NCBI RefSeq assembly: GCF_900176515.1
Contig: NZ_FWXV01000023.1
Span: 1 to 64,000 of the forward strand
Source: Kibdelosporangium aridum
GTDB taxonomy: Bacteria > Actinomycetota > Actinomycetes > Mycobacteriales > Pseudonocardiaceae
Direction: 5' to 3'
DNA: 64,000 nt
A program made the translations under genes and the position numbers. This document shows positions 1 through 7,782 of the stretch, piece after piece (within the stretch, counting starts at the first letter, position 1; each line of letters begins with the position of its first letter). The notes beneath the pieces are model-generated. The model searched no databases. It saw only the letters and a program-made list of their open reading frames with translations, and was not told the DNA's origin.

Positions 1-121
1 CCAGGACGCCCGTGATGCCATTCCCAACGCGCAGGACCAAGTGTGATCCGGAATGCCCACGTCGGCAATCTCACCACGGCCCAGCGCGTCTCCACCGTGG
101 CCCGCCACGCCAGCCGGGACC

Positions 122-393
122 GTGCGACCCGACCGGCTGGACCTCGGCGTGCAGCTGGCCGCCTACCGCATCGTGCAGGAGGCCCTGACCAACGCCCTCA
201 AGCAGCCTGAGCGCCGTTTTAACAGTCGTCTCAGTTCCGCTCGGTATGAAGTTAGGCATTGCCGGGCGACGCGGGTCTCGGCCTCGCCAACATGGCCGAA
301 CGCGCCGCGCTCCACGGCGGCACGGTCAGCGCCGGCCCCGCACCGGACGGCGGTTGGACCGTCCACGCGACCCTGAAAGGCAGCCATTCATGA
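122..393 (+). pseudogene. Remnant of NarL-type sensor histidine kinase
   Basis: Two pieces of one kinase lie in different frames. The first (about 122-203) encodes a dimerisation-to-ATPase junction with the motif AAYRIVQEALTNALK, the N-box entry typical of HisKA_3 kinases. The second (265-393) encodes the G-box and C-terminus, starting GDAGLGLANMAERAALHGG. Most of the ATPase domain between them is missing, and a 49-base sequence found again at 2712 lies across the junction. The stop codon overlaps the ATG of the response regulator (ATGA at 390-393), so this was the cognate kinase in a two-gene operon. An in-frame TGA at 44-46 separates it from whatever precedes it. The remnant should be non-functional. 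Confidence 0.75.
205..253 (+). repeat. 49-base dispersed repeat, copy 1
   Basis: This stretch aligns without gaps to 2712-2760, with about 38 of 49 positions identical. The shared cores are GCCTGAGC, TTAAC, TCGTCTCAG and CGCTCG. This copy sits exactly where the sensor-kinase gene has lost its ATPase core. The nature of the repeat is unknown. Confidence 0.55.
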
Positions 394-1055
394 TCTCTGT
401 GCTCGTGGTGGACGCCCAGCCGCTGCAGCGCTTCGGGTTTCGCATGCTGCTGGAGAGCACCCCCGACACCGAGATCGTCGGCGAGGCCGAGAACGGCGCC
501 GAGGCCGTTCGGTGGACCACCGAGCTGCATCCCGACGTGGTGCTGATGGACATCCGCATGCCGGGCGTCGACGGGATCGAGGCCATCCGGCGCATCGTCG
601 CCGCCGGTGGGCGTTCGCGGGTCCTGGTGCTGACGACGTTCGACGTGGACCGGTACGCGCTCGCCGTGCTGCGGGCCGGGGCGAGCGGTTTCCTGCTCAA
701 GGACACCCGCCCGGAGGAGCTGCTCACCGGTATTCGGGCCGTCGCCGCCGGGGACGCGGTGATCGCGCCGTCGCTGACTCGGCGGCTGCTCGACGCGTTC
801 GCCGACCGGCTCGACGATGACCTCTGCGAGCCCGTGCGGGAGGATCCCCGGCTGGCCTCCCTGACCGGCCGCGAGCGCGAGATCCTCGTCGCCATCGGCC
901 ACGGCCTCACCAACGGCGAGATCGCGCAACGGTTCACGCTGTCGGAGTCGACGGTGAAGACCCACGTCGGGCGGGTCCTCGCCAAGATCGGCGCACGGGA
1001 CCGGATCCAGGCCGTCATCCTCGCCTACGACCTGAGACTCACCCGGCCGATTTAG
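390..1055 (+). CDS. NarL/FixJ-family response regulator
   Basis: A 221-residue protein with an N-terminal receiver domain (residues 1-120, phospho-acceptor Asp54 in LMDIRMPG, conserved Lys in GFLLKD) and a C-terminal LuxR-type HTH (LTGREREILVAIGHG through VKTHVGRVLAKI). It binds DNA and controls transcription when phosphorylated. I chose the ATG at 390 because it overlaps the kinase stop codon and precedes the typical beta-1 strand ISVLVVD; the longer open frame from 246 is not needed. Oddity: the acidic pair that binds Mg2+ is normally Asp-Asp or Asp-Glu but here reads Asp8-Ala9, and its kinase is broken. It may now act independently of phosphorylation or respond to another kinase. Confidence 0.9.
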   Translation: MISVLVVDAQPLQRFGFRMLLESTPDTEIVGEAENGAEAVRWTTELHPDVVLMDIRMPGVDGIEAIRRIVAAGGRSRVLVLTTFDVDRYALAVLRAGASGFLLKDTRPEELLTGIRAVAAGDAVIAPSLTRRLLDAFADRLDDDLCEPVREDPRLASLTGREREILVAIGHGLTNGEIAQRFTLSESTVKTHVGRVLAKIGARDRIQAVILAYDLRLTRPI

Positions 1056-1209
1056 CGCTTCATCTCGCGCGTCCGTCGGGGCTCGACCGTAGTTCCCAGC
1101 AGCACCGCTCCGCGTGATCGACCGCTCCGCTGCCGAGTCCGCGTGCAGCCGCCCACGTCACCGCCCGTCCGACCGCCACGACGCCGCACGGGTGTGAGTT
1201 CAGTGCGGA

Positions 1210-1264
1210 CGTGTGTGAGCTCAGAGCTGTTTTCGGCTTGTTGACCTCAGTGAGCTCACACACG
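1210..1264. repeat. Perfect 13-base inverted repeat between convergent genes
   Basis: The arms CGTGTGTGAGCTC (1210-1222) and GAGCTCACACACG (1252-1264) are exact reverse complements around a 29-base loop. A further related half-site, GTGTGAGTTCA, lies just upstream at about 1193-1203. The element lies between the regulator ending at 1055 and the convergent lipoprotein gene ending at 1277. A bidirectional terminator is likely, although there is no T-run; a dispersed intergenic repeat is the alternative. Confidence 0.6.
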
Positions 1265-1276
1265 TTCGACGCTTCG

Positions 1277-2485
1277 TCAGGACTTGCGGGGGGAGACCGT
1301 CATGATGCCCGTGCACATCTCGTCGCTGGTGCCGTCGCCCCACACCACGTAGCGGGGCGGCAGCTTGCTCAGCTGCGGCAGCAGTTTGCGCAGCCACGCG
1401 TCGTGCGTACACGTCACCCGCAGCGTGTCCCCCGGGCCGATCTCCACCGGCGACGGCAGCTTCACCAGCCGCTGGTTGTCGAAGTCAAACTGCGGCACGT
1501 CCAGCACGACCTTGGCGTTCGGCCTGCCCGGGTTGAGTTCGACCTTGATGGCCCGCCCGAGCAGGTGCATGTGGCCGAAACCGGCGAACAACGTCATCGG
1601 CGCCGGCACCTTGTGGTCGCAGGTCTGGGTGTCACCGGGCTTCGGCGCGCTCTGGCCGCACTCCTCCAACTGCTCGTCCGCGGTGCCGCCGACCTCCGGC
1701 CCGAACCGCTTCGTCACGTCCGCGATCGAGGCCGCCCGGTCACAGAGCGGACCCGACTCGTCGGCGGCGCAGGGTAGGTCGGTCGGCGCGTCGAGCGGCC
1801 ACGTGACGAATTCCCGGGTCTGCGGCGTGCCGTCCGTCAGCCGCAGCCGCACCGCCGAGCGGTCCGACCCGGCCGGCTTGCCGTCGGTCGCGAGCAGGTT
1901 GTAGTGGATCTGGAGGACGACCAGGCTGCCCGGCTCCAGCTTGAAGCCGGCGTCCTGGGTGAACAGCGTCTCCGTGGCGCCCGGCGCCCAGGTGTCCACC
2001 CACGCCGCTTCCCCCTCTTCCACTTCGGCGCCGTCCACGCCGGTCCCGCCGAAACACTGCCAGCCGAGGCCGGGGGTCTTCGCGTCCTGCTCGCGCACCG
2101 CGGCAGCGCCGCCCGGCGGCACCGCGTACACGATGGCGTGGTGCGCGATGGCGACGTTCTCCGGCATGACCTGAGTCCCGGTCAGGAACGCCGCCTTGGT
2201 CAGGCCCGGATCGATCACCTGGCACCGGTACTCGTCCGTGCCGCCGCCCTCCGGCGGCGCGGGCGTGTAGGCCTCGGCCATCTTCAGGTCGACGAACCTC
2301 TCGCCGGCGCGCAGCGGCTGCGGTGGAGCCGACGACCTGCCCGCGTGCGCGCTGTGCGAGCCGACCGCGGCGGGCGTCGCACTGTTGTCGGCGTCCGACC
2401 CGCAGGCGGCGACGACAGCGAACGCTGTCGCCAGCGCCATGATGGTTGCCCCGAACCTCCACAGTGGACTATCAGGTTTCGTCAT
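1277..2485 (-). CDS. Copper type II ascorbate-dependent monooxygenase-like lipoprotein
   Basis: A 402-residue exported lipoprotein: an N-terminal hydrophobic segment ends in a lipobox with Cys28 (FAVVAACGS). The rest resembles the PHM/DBM copper monooxygenase fold. Putative CuH ligands are His115-His116 (HHAIVY) and His194 (QIHYN). Putative CuM ligands are His305 and His307 (GHMHLLG) and Met390 (SDEMCTGIM), in the order and spacing known for peptidylglycine and dopamine hydroxylases. Several Cys pairs could form disulfides. The protein would act on the outer face of the membrane and hydroxylate a C-H bond using copper, O2 and a reductant; the substrate cannot be told. It stands alone, convergent with the regulator at 390. 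The upstream region to 2803 is shared with a divergent MMPL gene. Confidence 0.75.
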   Translation of the reverse strand: MTKPDSPLWRFGATIMALATAFAVVAACGSDADNSATPAAVGSHSAHAGRSSAPPQPLRAGERFVDLKMAEAYTPAPPEGGGTDEYRCQVIDPGLTKAAFLTGTQVMPENVAIAHHAIVYAVPPGGAAAVREQDAKTPGLGWQCFGGTGVDGAEVEEGEAAWVDTWAPGATETLFTQDAGFKLEPGSLVVLQIHYNLLATDGKPAGSDRSAVRLRLTDGTPQTREFVTWPLDAPTDLPCAADESGPLCDRAASIADVTKRFGPEVGGTADEQLEECGQSAPKPGDTQTCDHKVPAPMTLFAGFGHMHLLGRAIKVELNPGRPNAKVVLDVPQFDFDNQRLVKLPSPVEIGPGDTLRVTCTHDAWLRKLLPQLSKLPPRYVVWGDGTSDEMCTGIMTVSPRKS

Positions 2486-2803
2486 AGCCTAACGCTAGGC
2501 CCGATTCCGTCCTGTTTCGTCGTACTGCGGTCGTCATCCTCGGGAGAGAGGCGGTACGACGGTACTACTCTCCGGAGCGCCGTTCGACAGCCCACTACAC
2601 GCCGCACGGCGTGCTCGAGCTCGAGCGAGTCAACTGTGCACAGTGGTCACTGCGGTGACCCGGTCGGCGGACCTGCTGCGTGAGGGTCGTGAGCTCCTGC
2701 TCGGCCAACCGGCCTGAGCACCGCATTAACCATCGTCTCAGATTCGCTCGATACGAAATAGCCGTCAGACAAGCGATGTAACACGCATGTAGGAGGCTAG
2801 CGA
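2486..2803. promoter_or_regulatory. Divergent intergenic region with repeat copy 2
   Basis: About 318 bases separate the divergent lipoprotein and MMPL genes. The frame ending at the TGA at 2715-2717 reads TVVTAVTRSADLLREGRELL and resembles the tail of a TetR/MarR-type regulator, but it is too short to call. Repeat copy 2 (2712-2760) follows, then a good ribosome binding site AGGAGG at 2791-2796. Promoters in both directions are expected but I cannot place them with confidence. Confidence 0.4.
2712..2760 (+). repeat. 49-base dispersed repeat, copy 2
   Basis: Gap-free match to 205-253 (about 38 of 49 identical). It ends 43 bases before the MMPL start codon, so in this copy it could contain promoter or operator functions. 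Confidence 0.55.
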
Positions 2804-4966
2804 ATGGCAGTCAACGCAGCGCCGTCCGAGGAAGCGCCGCCCGGCCGGTTGGCAGGCCGGTGGGTGCCGTGGTTGGTGATTGGCTTGTGGGTGGCGCTGG
2901 CGGTGATCATGGGGCCGCTGAGCGGAAATCTGGGTTCGGTCACCACCGACAAGGCCGCGGACACCCTGCCGGCCGGCGCCGAGTCCACCAAGGTCGCGGC
3001 GCTGGAGGACAGTCGCCCTGGCGGGGGCGACAACACGTTCGTCTTCGTGTACCACCGCGCCGGCGGCGTGACCGACGCCGACCGCGCGACGGTCGAGCGC
3101 CACTACAACACCCTTGCCAAGCAGTACCCGCCGAAGGTGGTGGCCCCGGCCGGAGAGGACGACGAGGGCCCGGAGACGAGACTCTCGACCGACGGCAAGG
3201 CGATGATGTTCACCCTCGATGTGAGCGCGACCTACGGCGCACCGGAGGCCATCGTCGGCCCGTTGCGTGACGCCGCGAAGGACCGCCCCGCCGGCCTGGA
3301 ACTCGACGTGACCGGCCCGGCCGCAGTCGACGGCGACTTGGACGCCATCTACGACGGCATCGACCTGACGGTCTTCCTCACCACCGTCCTCGTCGTCACG
3401 CTCCTGCTCATCTTCACCTACCGCAGCCCGGTGTTGTGGCTCATCCCGCTCGTGGCCGTGGGCGCGGCCGCAGTGACCGCGATGGCGACCGTCTACCTGC
3501 TCGTCAAGGGCTTCGGCATCGTGGTCAACAGCCAGAACTCGGCGCTGCTGACGATCCTGGTATTCGGCGTCGGCACGGATTACGCGCTGTTGCTCATCGC
3601 CCGATATCGGGAAGCACTGCACCACCACGAGAATGTCCGGGTCGCGATGGTCCGCGCGCTACGCGGCGCGGCGCCGGCCATCGTCGCGTCCGCGGCCACC
3701 GTGATCGCCGGCCTGCTCTGCCTGCTCGTCGCGGACCTGAACAGCACCAGCGGGCTGGGGCCGATCGGCGCGGCCGGTATCCTTTGCGCGCTGGTGGCCA
3801 TGCTGACGCTGTTCCCGGCGATACTGGTGGTGCTCGGCAGGCGGATCTTCTGGCCGGCCATCCCGCGGTTCAGCACGGCCGTGACGGCCGCGGAGGAGAA
3901 GCCGAAGCTGTGGGGACGGCTCGGCGCCGCCATCAGCCGCCGCCGGTGGGTGGCGACGCTCAGCTCGCTCGGAGTCCTGGGCGTTCTCACCATCGGCCTG
4001 GCGGGCAACACCGGCGCCCTGCGGATGCAGGACCAGTTCCTGTCCGCGCCGGAGTCGGTCACCGGCTTCACCGTTCTCCGCCAGCACTTCCCGGAGCTCG
4101 GCGGCCAGCCGATGACGATCTTGACGCGGCCGGCGTACCAGGAGCGGGTGCTCGACATCGTCAAGGGCACTCCCGGTGTGGCAGAGGCAGTCCCGGGTCA
4201 GACCAGCGGTGGCTGGGCCGACATCTCCGTGTTCCCGAAGGACGCACCGGACACCGTCGCGGAGTACGACACGATCAAGCGGGTGCGCACCGCCGTGCAC
4301 GCGGTGAGCGGGGCAGAGGCGATCGTCGGCGGGCCGAGCGCGGAGAACCTCGACACCGAGGTGACCACCAGCCGCGACGAGAAACTGGTGATCCCGCTGG
4401 TGCTCATCGTCGTCCTGCTCGTCCTCGGGCTACTGCTCCGAGCGATCGTGGCCCCGCTGATCCTGATGGCCACCGTGATCGTCTCGTTCGCGGCGGCCTT
4501 CGGCGGCAGCGTGTTCGTCTTCGACACGATCCTCGGGTTCAAGGGCGTCGACTACTCGGTGCCGCTGCTGGCATTCCTGTTCCTGGTGGCGCTCGGCGTC
4601 GACTACAACATCTTCCTGACCAGCCGGGCCCGGGAGGAGACCGTGCGTCTGGGCACCAGAGAGGGCATGCTCAAAGCCCTCTCCGCCACCGGTGGCGTCA
4701 TCACCTCGGCAGGCCTGGTCCTGGCGGCGACGTTCGCGGTCCTCGCCACGCTTCCGATGGTGATGCTGGTCGAGGTCGGGTTCCTGGTCGCCTTCGGCGT
4801 GCTGCTCGACGCCCTGCTGGTGCGGTCGGTCCTGGTGCCCGCCCTCACCCTGCTGATCGGCCGGCGGATGTGGTGGCCGAGCCGGCTGTCCCGACCGGTG
4901 GAGCTGCCGGACGGTCAACGGCCGCTCGTGGACGATGACGATGAGGAGCCCGCGCTGCAGCGGTGA
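2804..4966 (+). CDS. MMPL-family transporter
   Basis: A 720-residue membrane protein with the RND-like MMPL architecture. There is one N-terminal membrane segment (about 23-40), a periplasmic domain (about 45-180), a five-to-six helix bundle (about 183-345), a second periplasmic domain (about 400-520) and a second bundle (about 525-690). Paired GTDYALLLIARYRE and GVDYNIFLTSRAREE motifs carry the Asp-Tyr pairs used in proton coupling. The family moves lipids, siderophores or drugs across the membrane using the proton gradient. The start is well supported by AGGAGG 8 bases upstream. It is a single-gene unit closed by a strong terminator at 4984. The substrate cannot be predicted; the nearest partner is the divergent copper lipoprotein. 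Confidence 0.92.
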   Translation: MAVNAAPSEEAPPGRLAGRWVPWLVIGLWVALAVIMGPLSGNLGSVTTDKAADTLPAGAESTKVAALEDSRPGGGDNTFVFVYHRAGGVTDADRATVERHYNTLAKQYPPKVVAPAGEDDEGPETRLSTDGKAMMFTLDVSATYGAPEAIVGPLRDAAKDRPAGLELDVTGPAAVDGDLDAIYDGIDLTVFLTTVLVVTLLLIFTYRSPVLWLIPLVAVGAAAVTAMATVYLLVKGFGIVVNSQNSALLTILVFGVGTDYALLLIARYREALHHHENVRVAMVRALRGAAPAIVASAATVIAGLLCLLVADLNSTSGLGPIGAAGILCALVAMLTLFPAILVVLGRRIFWPAIPRFSTAVTAAEEKPKLWGRLGAAISRRRWVATLSSLGVLGVLTIGLAGNTGALRMQDQFLSAPESVTGFTVLRQHFPELGGQPMTILTRPAYQERVLDIVKGTPGVAEAVPGQTSGGWADISVFPKDAPDTVAEYDTIKRVRTAVHAVSGAEAIVGGPSAENLDTEVTTSRDEKLVIPLVLIVVLLVLGLLLRAIVAPLILMATVIVSFAAAFGGSVFVFDTILGFKGVDYSVPLLAFLFLVALGVDYNIFLTSRAREETVRLGTREGMLKALSATGGVITSAGLVLAATFAVLATLPMVMLVEVGFLVAFGVLLDALLVRSVLVPALTLLIGRRMWWPSRLSRPVELPDGQRPLVDDDDEEPALQR

Positions 4967-4983
4967 GCGCGGCGGCACGGACG

Positions 4984-5023
4984 AGATCCGGGACGGGGCC
5001 CCACGCCCGTCCCGGATCTTTTC
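4984..5023 (+). terminator. Rho-independent terminator after MMPL gene
   Basis: A perfect 14-base stem, AGATCCGGGACGGG (4984-4997) with CCCGTCCCGGATCT (5006-5019), encloses an 8-base loop and is followed by a short T-run. It lies 17 bases after the MMPL stop codon. Confidence 0.9.
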
Positions 5024-5030
5024 ATGGGCC

Positions 5031-5216
5031 CGACGGCCGCCGCCCTTTGGTCCTGCGCCACGCGCCAGGGCTGGAGTCGGCGCATCGCGGTGTCCTGCCC
5101 CGACGGTGAGCCGCGCGGGGCCATGCCCGAGGGCCGCCGTCCCTTGTCCTGCGCCGCGCCGCCGGGGCGGGTCAGCCCACCGCGGTGTCCTCCCCGGCAG
5201 TGAGCCGCGCGATCGG
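5031..5216. repeat. Imperfect tandem duplication covering the kinase 3' end
   Basis: Two roughly 90-base units, about 5031-5120 and 5127-5216, share the order GCCGCCG..CCTT, TCCTGCGCC, GCGGTGTCCT, CCCCG and GTGAGCCGCGCG. The right unit includes the last codons and stop of the sensor kinase at 5172. The left unit is a diverged non-coding copy. Confidence 0.6.
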
Positions 5217-6623
5217 GGCGGGCGGGGCCGCGGCCGGAAGATCGACCCGGAGCAGCGCGCCACCGCGTGCGGACCGGGCGACGGTGGCCCGGCCGCCGTG
5301 GGCGTCGACGACCCGCTGCACGATCGACAGCCCCAGGCCGGATCCCGGCAACGCCCGGGCGCTGTCGGCACGGTAGAACCGGTCGAACACTCGCGGTACG
5401 TCGGCGGCGTCGATGCCCGGCCCGGCGTCGTCGACCTCGAGCACCGCCGACGCGCCCTCGGCATGGAGCCGGACCTGGACCGCCTGGTCCGCGGGGGACC
5501 ACTTGCCGGCGTTGTCGATGAGGTTGAGCACCGCCCGTTGGAGCGCAGCGGGACGCCCGCTCATCCACACGGAGGTCACGTCGAGCGCGATCTCGATGTC
5601 GGGCACCCGGGAACGCGCCCGGGTCGCGGCGGCCACCACCACGTCGGCGAGGTCGAGCAGCTCGGTGCTCTCGTCGCTGACGTCACCGCGCGCCAGGTCG
5701 GTCAGCTCGGCGGCAAGGGTGCTCAACTCGGCCACCTGGGCGCCGAGATCGTTGAGCAGCCGGGTCCGGCTCTCCGCCGGCAGTGCGCTGTCCAGGGTGC
5801 CGCGCCGATCGAGCCGGATCAGCAGCTCGACGTTGAGGCGCAGGCTGGTGAGCGGGGTCTTGAGCTCGTGGGCGGCGTCCTCGGCGAGCAGCCGCTGGGC
5901 CCGCCGGGAGTCCCGGAGCGCGGCGAGCATGTCGTTGATCGACTGGATCAGCCGCCGGATCTCCCCACCGCCCTCATCCGGGATGTCGGCGTCGAGATCC
6001 CGGGTGTGCGCGACACGTACCGCGGCGGCGGTCAGCCGGTCGATCGGTGCCAGCCCGGTCCGCGCCACGGTCCGCCCGACAAGGGCGCCGCAGGCCACGC
6101 AGAGCAGCCCGATCAGCAGCATGCCCAACCCGAACCGGTTGATCGGGCTGTCGTCGGCGGCGCGGGCCACCTGGACCGCGCCGTCGCCCGCCCGCAACGT
6201 GTAGATGATGTAGCCGTCTTCGTCGCTGTCGGTCGACTCCATCAGGTCGGCCGACGCGCCCTGCGCCACGCGCCCGGCGGGCTCGCTGACCGGGGGCAGC
6301 GCGGGTTGGCCGGCCGGCGTCCGGATCGAGCCGTCGGGCAGGATGACCCGCACCAGCCGACCGGATCCGGGATACGGCGGTAGCTGGACCTGCGCCAGAC
6401 CGGCGCGCTCCGCGTCCGTCGCCAGGACGCGTGAGTCGGCGCGTAGCTGATCCTCCGCGGTGTCCTGCAGCTCCCAGCCCAGTAGCTCGCTGGCCACCTG
6501 GAAGGCCCCGAACACGCTGACCGCGACGGCCGTCGCCGCGATCACCGTCAGCCTGGTCCGCAGGGACCGCCGGCGCCACCATCGGGTCAGCCGGCGCGGT
6601 TCCCGGCCGGCGGGCCTGCTCAC
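5172..6623 (-). CDS. Membrane sensor histidine kinase (OmpR-partner type)
   Basis: A 483-residue sensor with a membrane segment near residues 26-48, an extracytoplasmic loop of about 115 residues and a second membrane segment near 168-190. A HAMP linker follows, then the HisKA domain with the H-box (EDAAHELKTPLTSLR) and HATPase_c (N-box NLIDNAGKW, G1 VDDAGPGID, G2 GSGLGLSIVQRVVDAHGG). It autophosphorylates on the H-box His and passes phosphate to the regulator encoded just upstream; the two reading frames overlap by four bases (6620-6623). The signal it reads is unknown. Its last codons fall inside a roughly 90-base tandem duplication. Confidence 0.92.
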   Translation of the reverse strand: MSRPAGREPRRLTRWWRRRSLRTRLTVIAATAVAVSVFGAFQVASELLGWELQDTAEDQLRADSRVLATDAERAGLAQVQLPPYPGSGRLVRVILPDGSIRTPAGQPALPPVSEPAGRVAQGASADLMESTDSDEDGYIIYTLRAGDGAVQVARAADDSPINRFGLGMLLIGLLCVACGALVGRTVARTGLAPIDRLTAAAVRVAHTRDLDADIPDEGGGEIRRLIQSINDMLAALRDSRRAQRLLAEDAAHELKTPLTSLRLNVELLIRLDRRGTLDSALPAESRTRLLNDLGAQVAELSTLAAELTDLARGDVSDESTELLDLADVVVAAATRARSRVPDIEIALDVTSVWMSGRPAALQRAVLNLIDNAGKWSPADQAVQVRLHAEGASAVLEVDDAGPGIDAADVPRVFDRFYRADSARALPGSGLGLSIVQRVVDAHGGRATVARSARGGALLRVDLPAAAPPAPIARLTAGEDTAVG

Positions 6624-7351
6624 GGAGGAGTTTCCCGCAACGTGTATCCCAGCCCACGCCGCGTGTAGATCAATCGCGGCTCACCCTCGGCCTCCATCTT
6701 GCGGCGCAGGTAGCTCACGTATACCTGGAGGTTGTTGGCGGTGGCGCTCATGTCGAAGCCCCAGATCGCCTCGAACAGCGCGTCGCGGGTCAAGACCCGG
6801 GTCGCGTTGCGCACGAGGACCTGCAGCAGGGAGAACTCGGTCCGGGTCAGGCGCAGCGGCCGCCCGCCCCGCCACGCCTCGAACCTGTCGGGATCGAGCC
6901 GGACGTCGGCGAACGACAGGATCTGCGACTCGTCGTCGCCCGGCGCGCGGCGGCGCAGCAGGGCCCGCACCCGGGCCAGCAACTCCTCGGTGGCGAACGG
7001 CTTGGGCAGGTAGTCGTCGGCGCCCGCGTCCAGCCCCGCGACCCGGTCGGAGACCTGGTCACGGGCGGTCAGCATCAGCACCGGCAGATCCTGACCCGCG
7101 GCCCGCAACCGCCGGCAAGTCTCCACCCCGCCGAGGCGGGGCATCATCACGTCGAGGATCAGCAGATCCGGCGTGTCACCGCCGGCCCCACCGACCCCGT
7201 CGAGCACGGCGAGACCGTTGGCGACGGTGCTGGTGTCGTAACCCTCGACCTGGAGCACCCGCTCCAGCGACTCACGGATGGCCGCTTCATCATCCGCGAT
7301 CATGATCCGCACGCCGACCCGCCCTCTTCCAGTCGATGCTTTGCCGCTCAC
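6620..7351 (-). CDS. OmpR/PhoB-family response regulator
   Basis: A 243-residue regulator. The receiver domain starts after a short N-terminal extension (RIMIADDEAAIRESL) and carries the phospho-acceptor Asp in LLILDVMMPR. The winged-helix output domain ends with the family signature (LRRKMEAEGEPRLIYTRRGLGYTL). It is the first gene of a two-gene operon with the kinase at 5172. The ATG at 7351 gives about 15 residues before the beta-1 strand, so an internal start is possible. No target genes are evident nearby. Confidence 0.92.
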   Translation of the reverse strand: MSGKASTGRGRVGVRIMIADDEAAIRESLERVLQVEGYDTSTVANGLAVLDGVGGAGGDTPDLLILDVMMPRLGGVETCRRLRAAGQDLPVLMLTARDQVSDRVAGLDAGADDYLPKPFATEELLARVRALLRRRAPGDDESQILSFADVRLDPDRFEAWRGGRPLRLTRTEFSLLQVLVRNATRVLTRDALFEAIWGFDMSATANNLQVYVSYLRRKMEAEGEPRLIYTRRGLGYTLRETPP

Positions 7352-7593
7352 TGTCCCCGATCAACCTGAGGCCAGGATTAGAGCCGTCGCCGCTGCGGTG
7401 CCCGCGGGCCGTGCTCTTACGGATGCCTAAGTGGTCCGCGCCGTCAATTCGTCGGGGGTAGGGACCAGCCGGTGGGGTCATTGAGGTAGAGGCCGCAGAC
7501 GCAATCGAGGGCTTCATCGGTAGATCGCGAAGCCCCAGATGCTCGCCGAGCCGTTGTAGCACAGCCGGTACAGCGGCAGGATCGTCCCGTGAC

Positions 7594-7711
7594 GTACTAC
7601 GCGAGCACGGTTCGCAGTTGACGCTCGCCGGTGATCAGGAGCCGGTCTATGATCTCGCGCCGCATCGAGTCCGATGAAACGCTCGGCGTAACAGTTCGCT
7701 CGTGGGCAGCG
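7594..7711 (-). pseudogene. Fragment of IS transposase (integrase-core type)
   Basis: The minus strand encodes PRANCYAERFIG and then, after a frameshift, DRLLITGERQLRTVL. This corresponds to the catalytic-core region of the transposase at 26299-27368 (PRANCYAERFIG and DRLLIIGEHHLRIVL). Both ends are missing. It is the relic of an insertion of the same IS group found at 26.3 kb. Confidence 0.7.
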
Positions 7712-7782
7712 AACACAGCACGCCGCATGATCCCGTCCGACATCGGAGGCAAGGCTCGTTTCGGAACACGCCAGGCGTGTCC

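Noticed and set aside
4935..6383. 482-codon plus-strand open frame opposite the sensor kinase
   Set aside because: Antisense shadow, starts inside the MMPL 3' end and has no domain.
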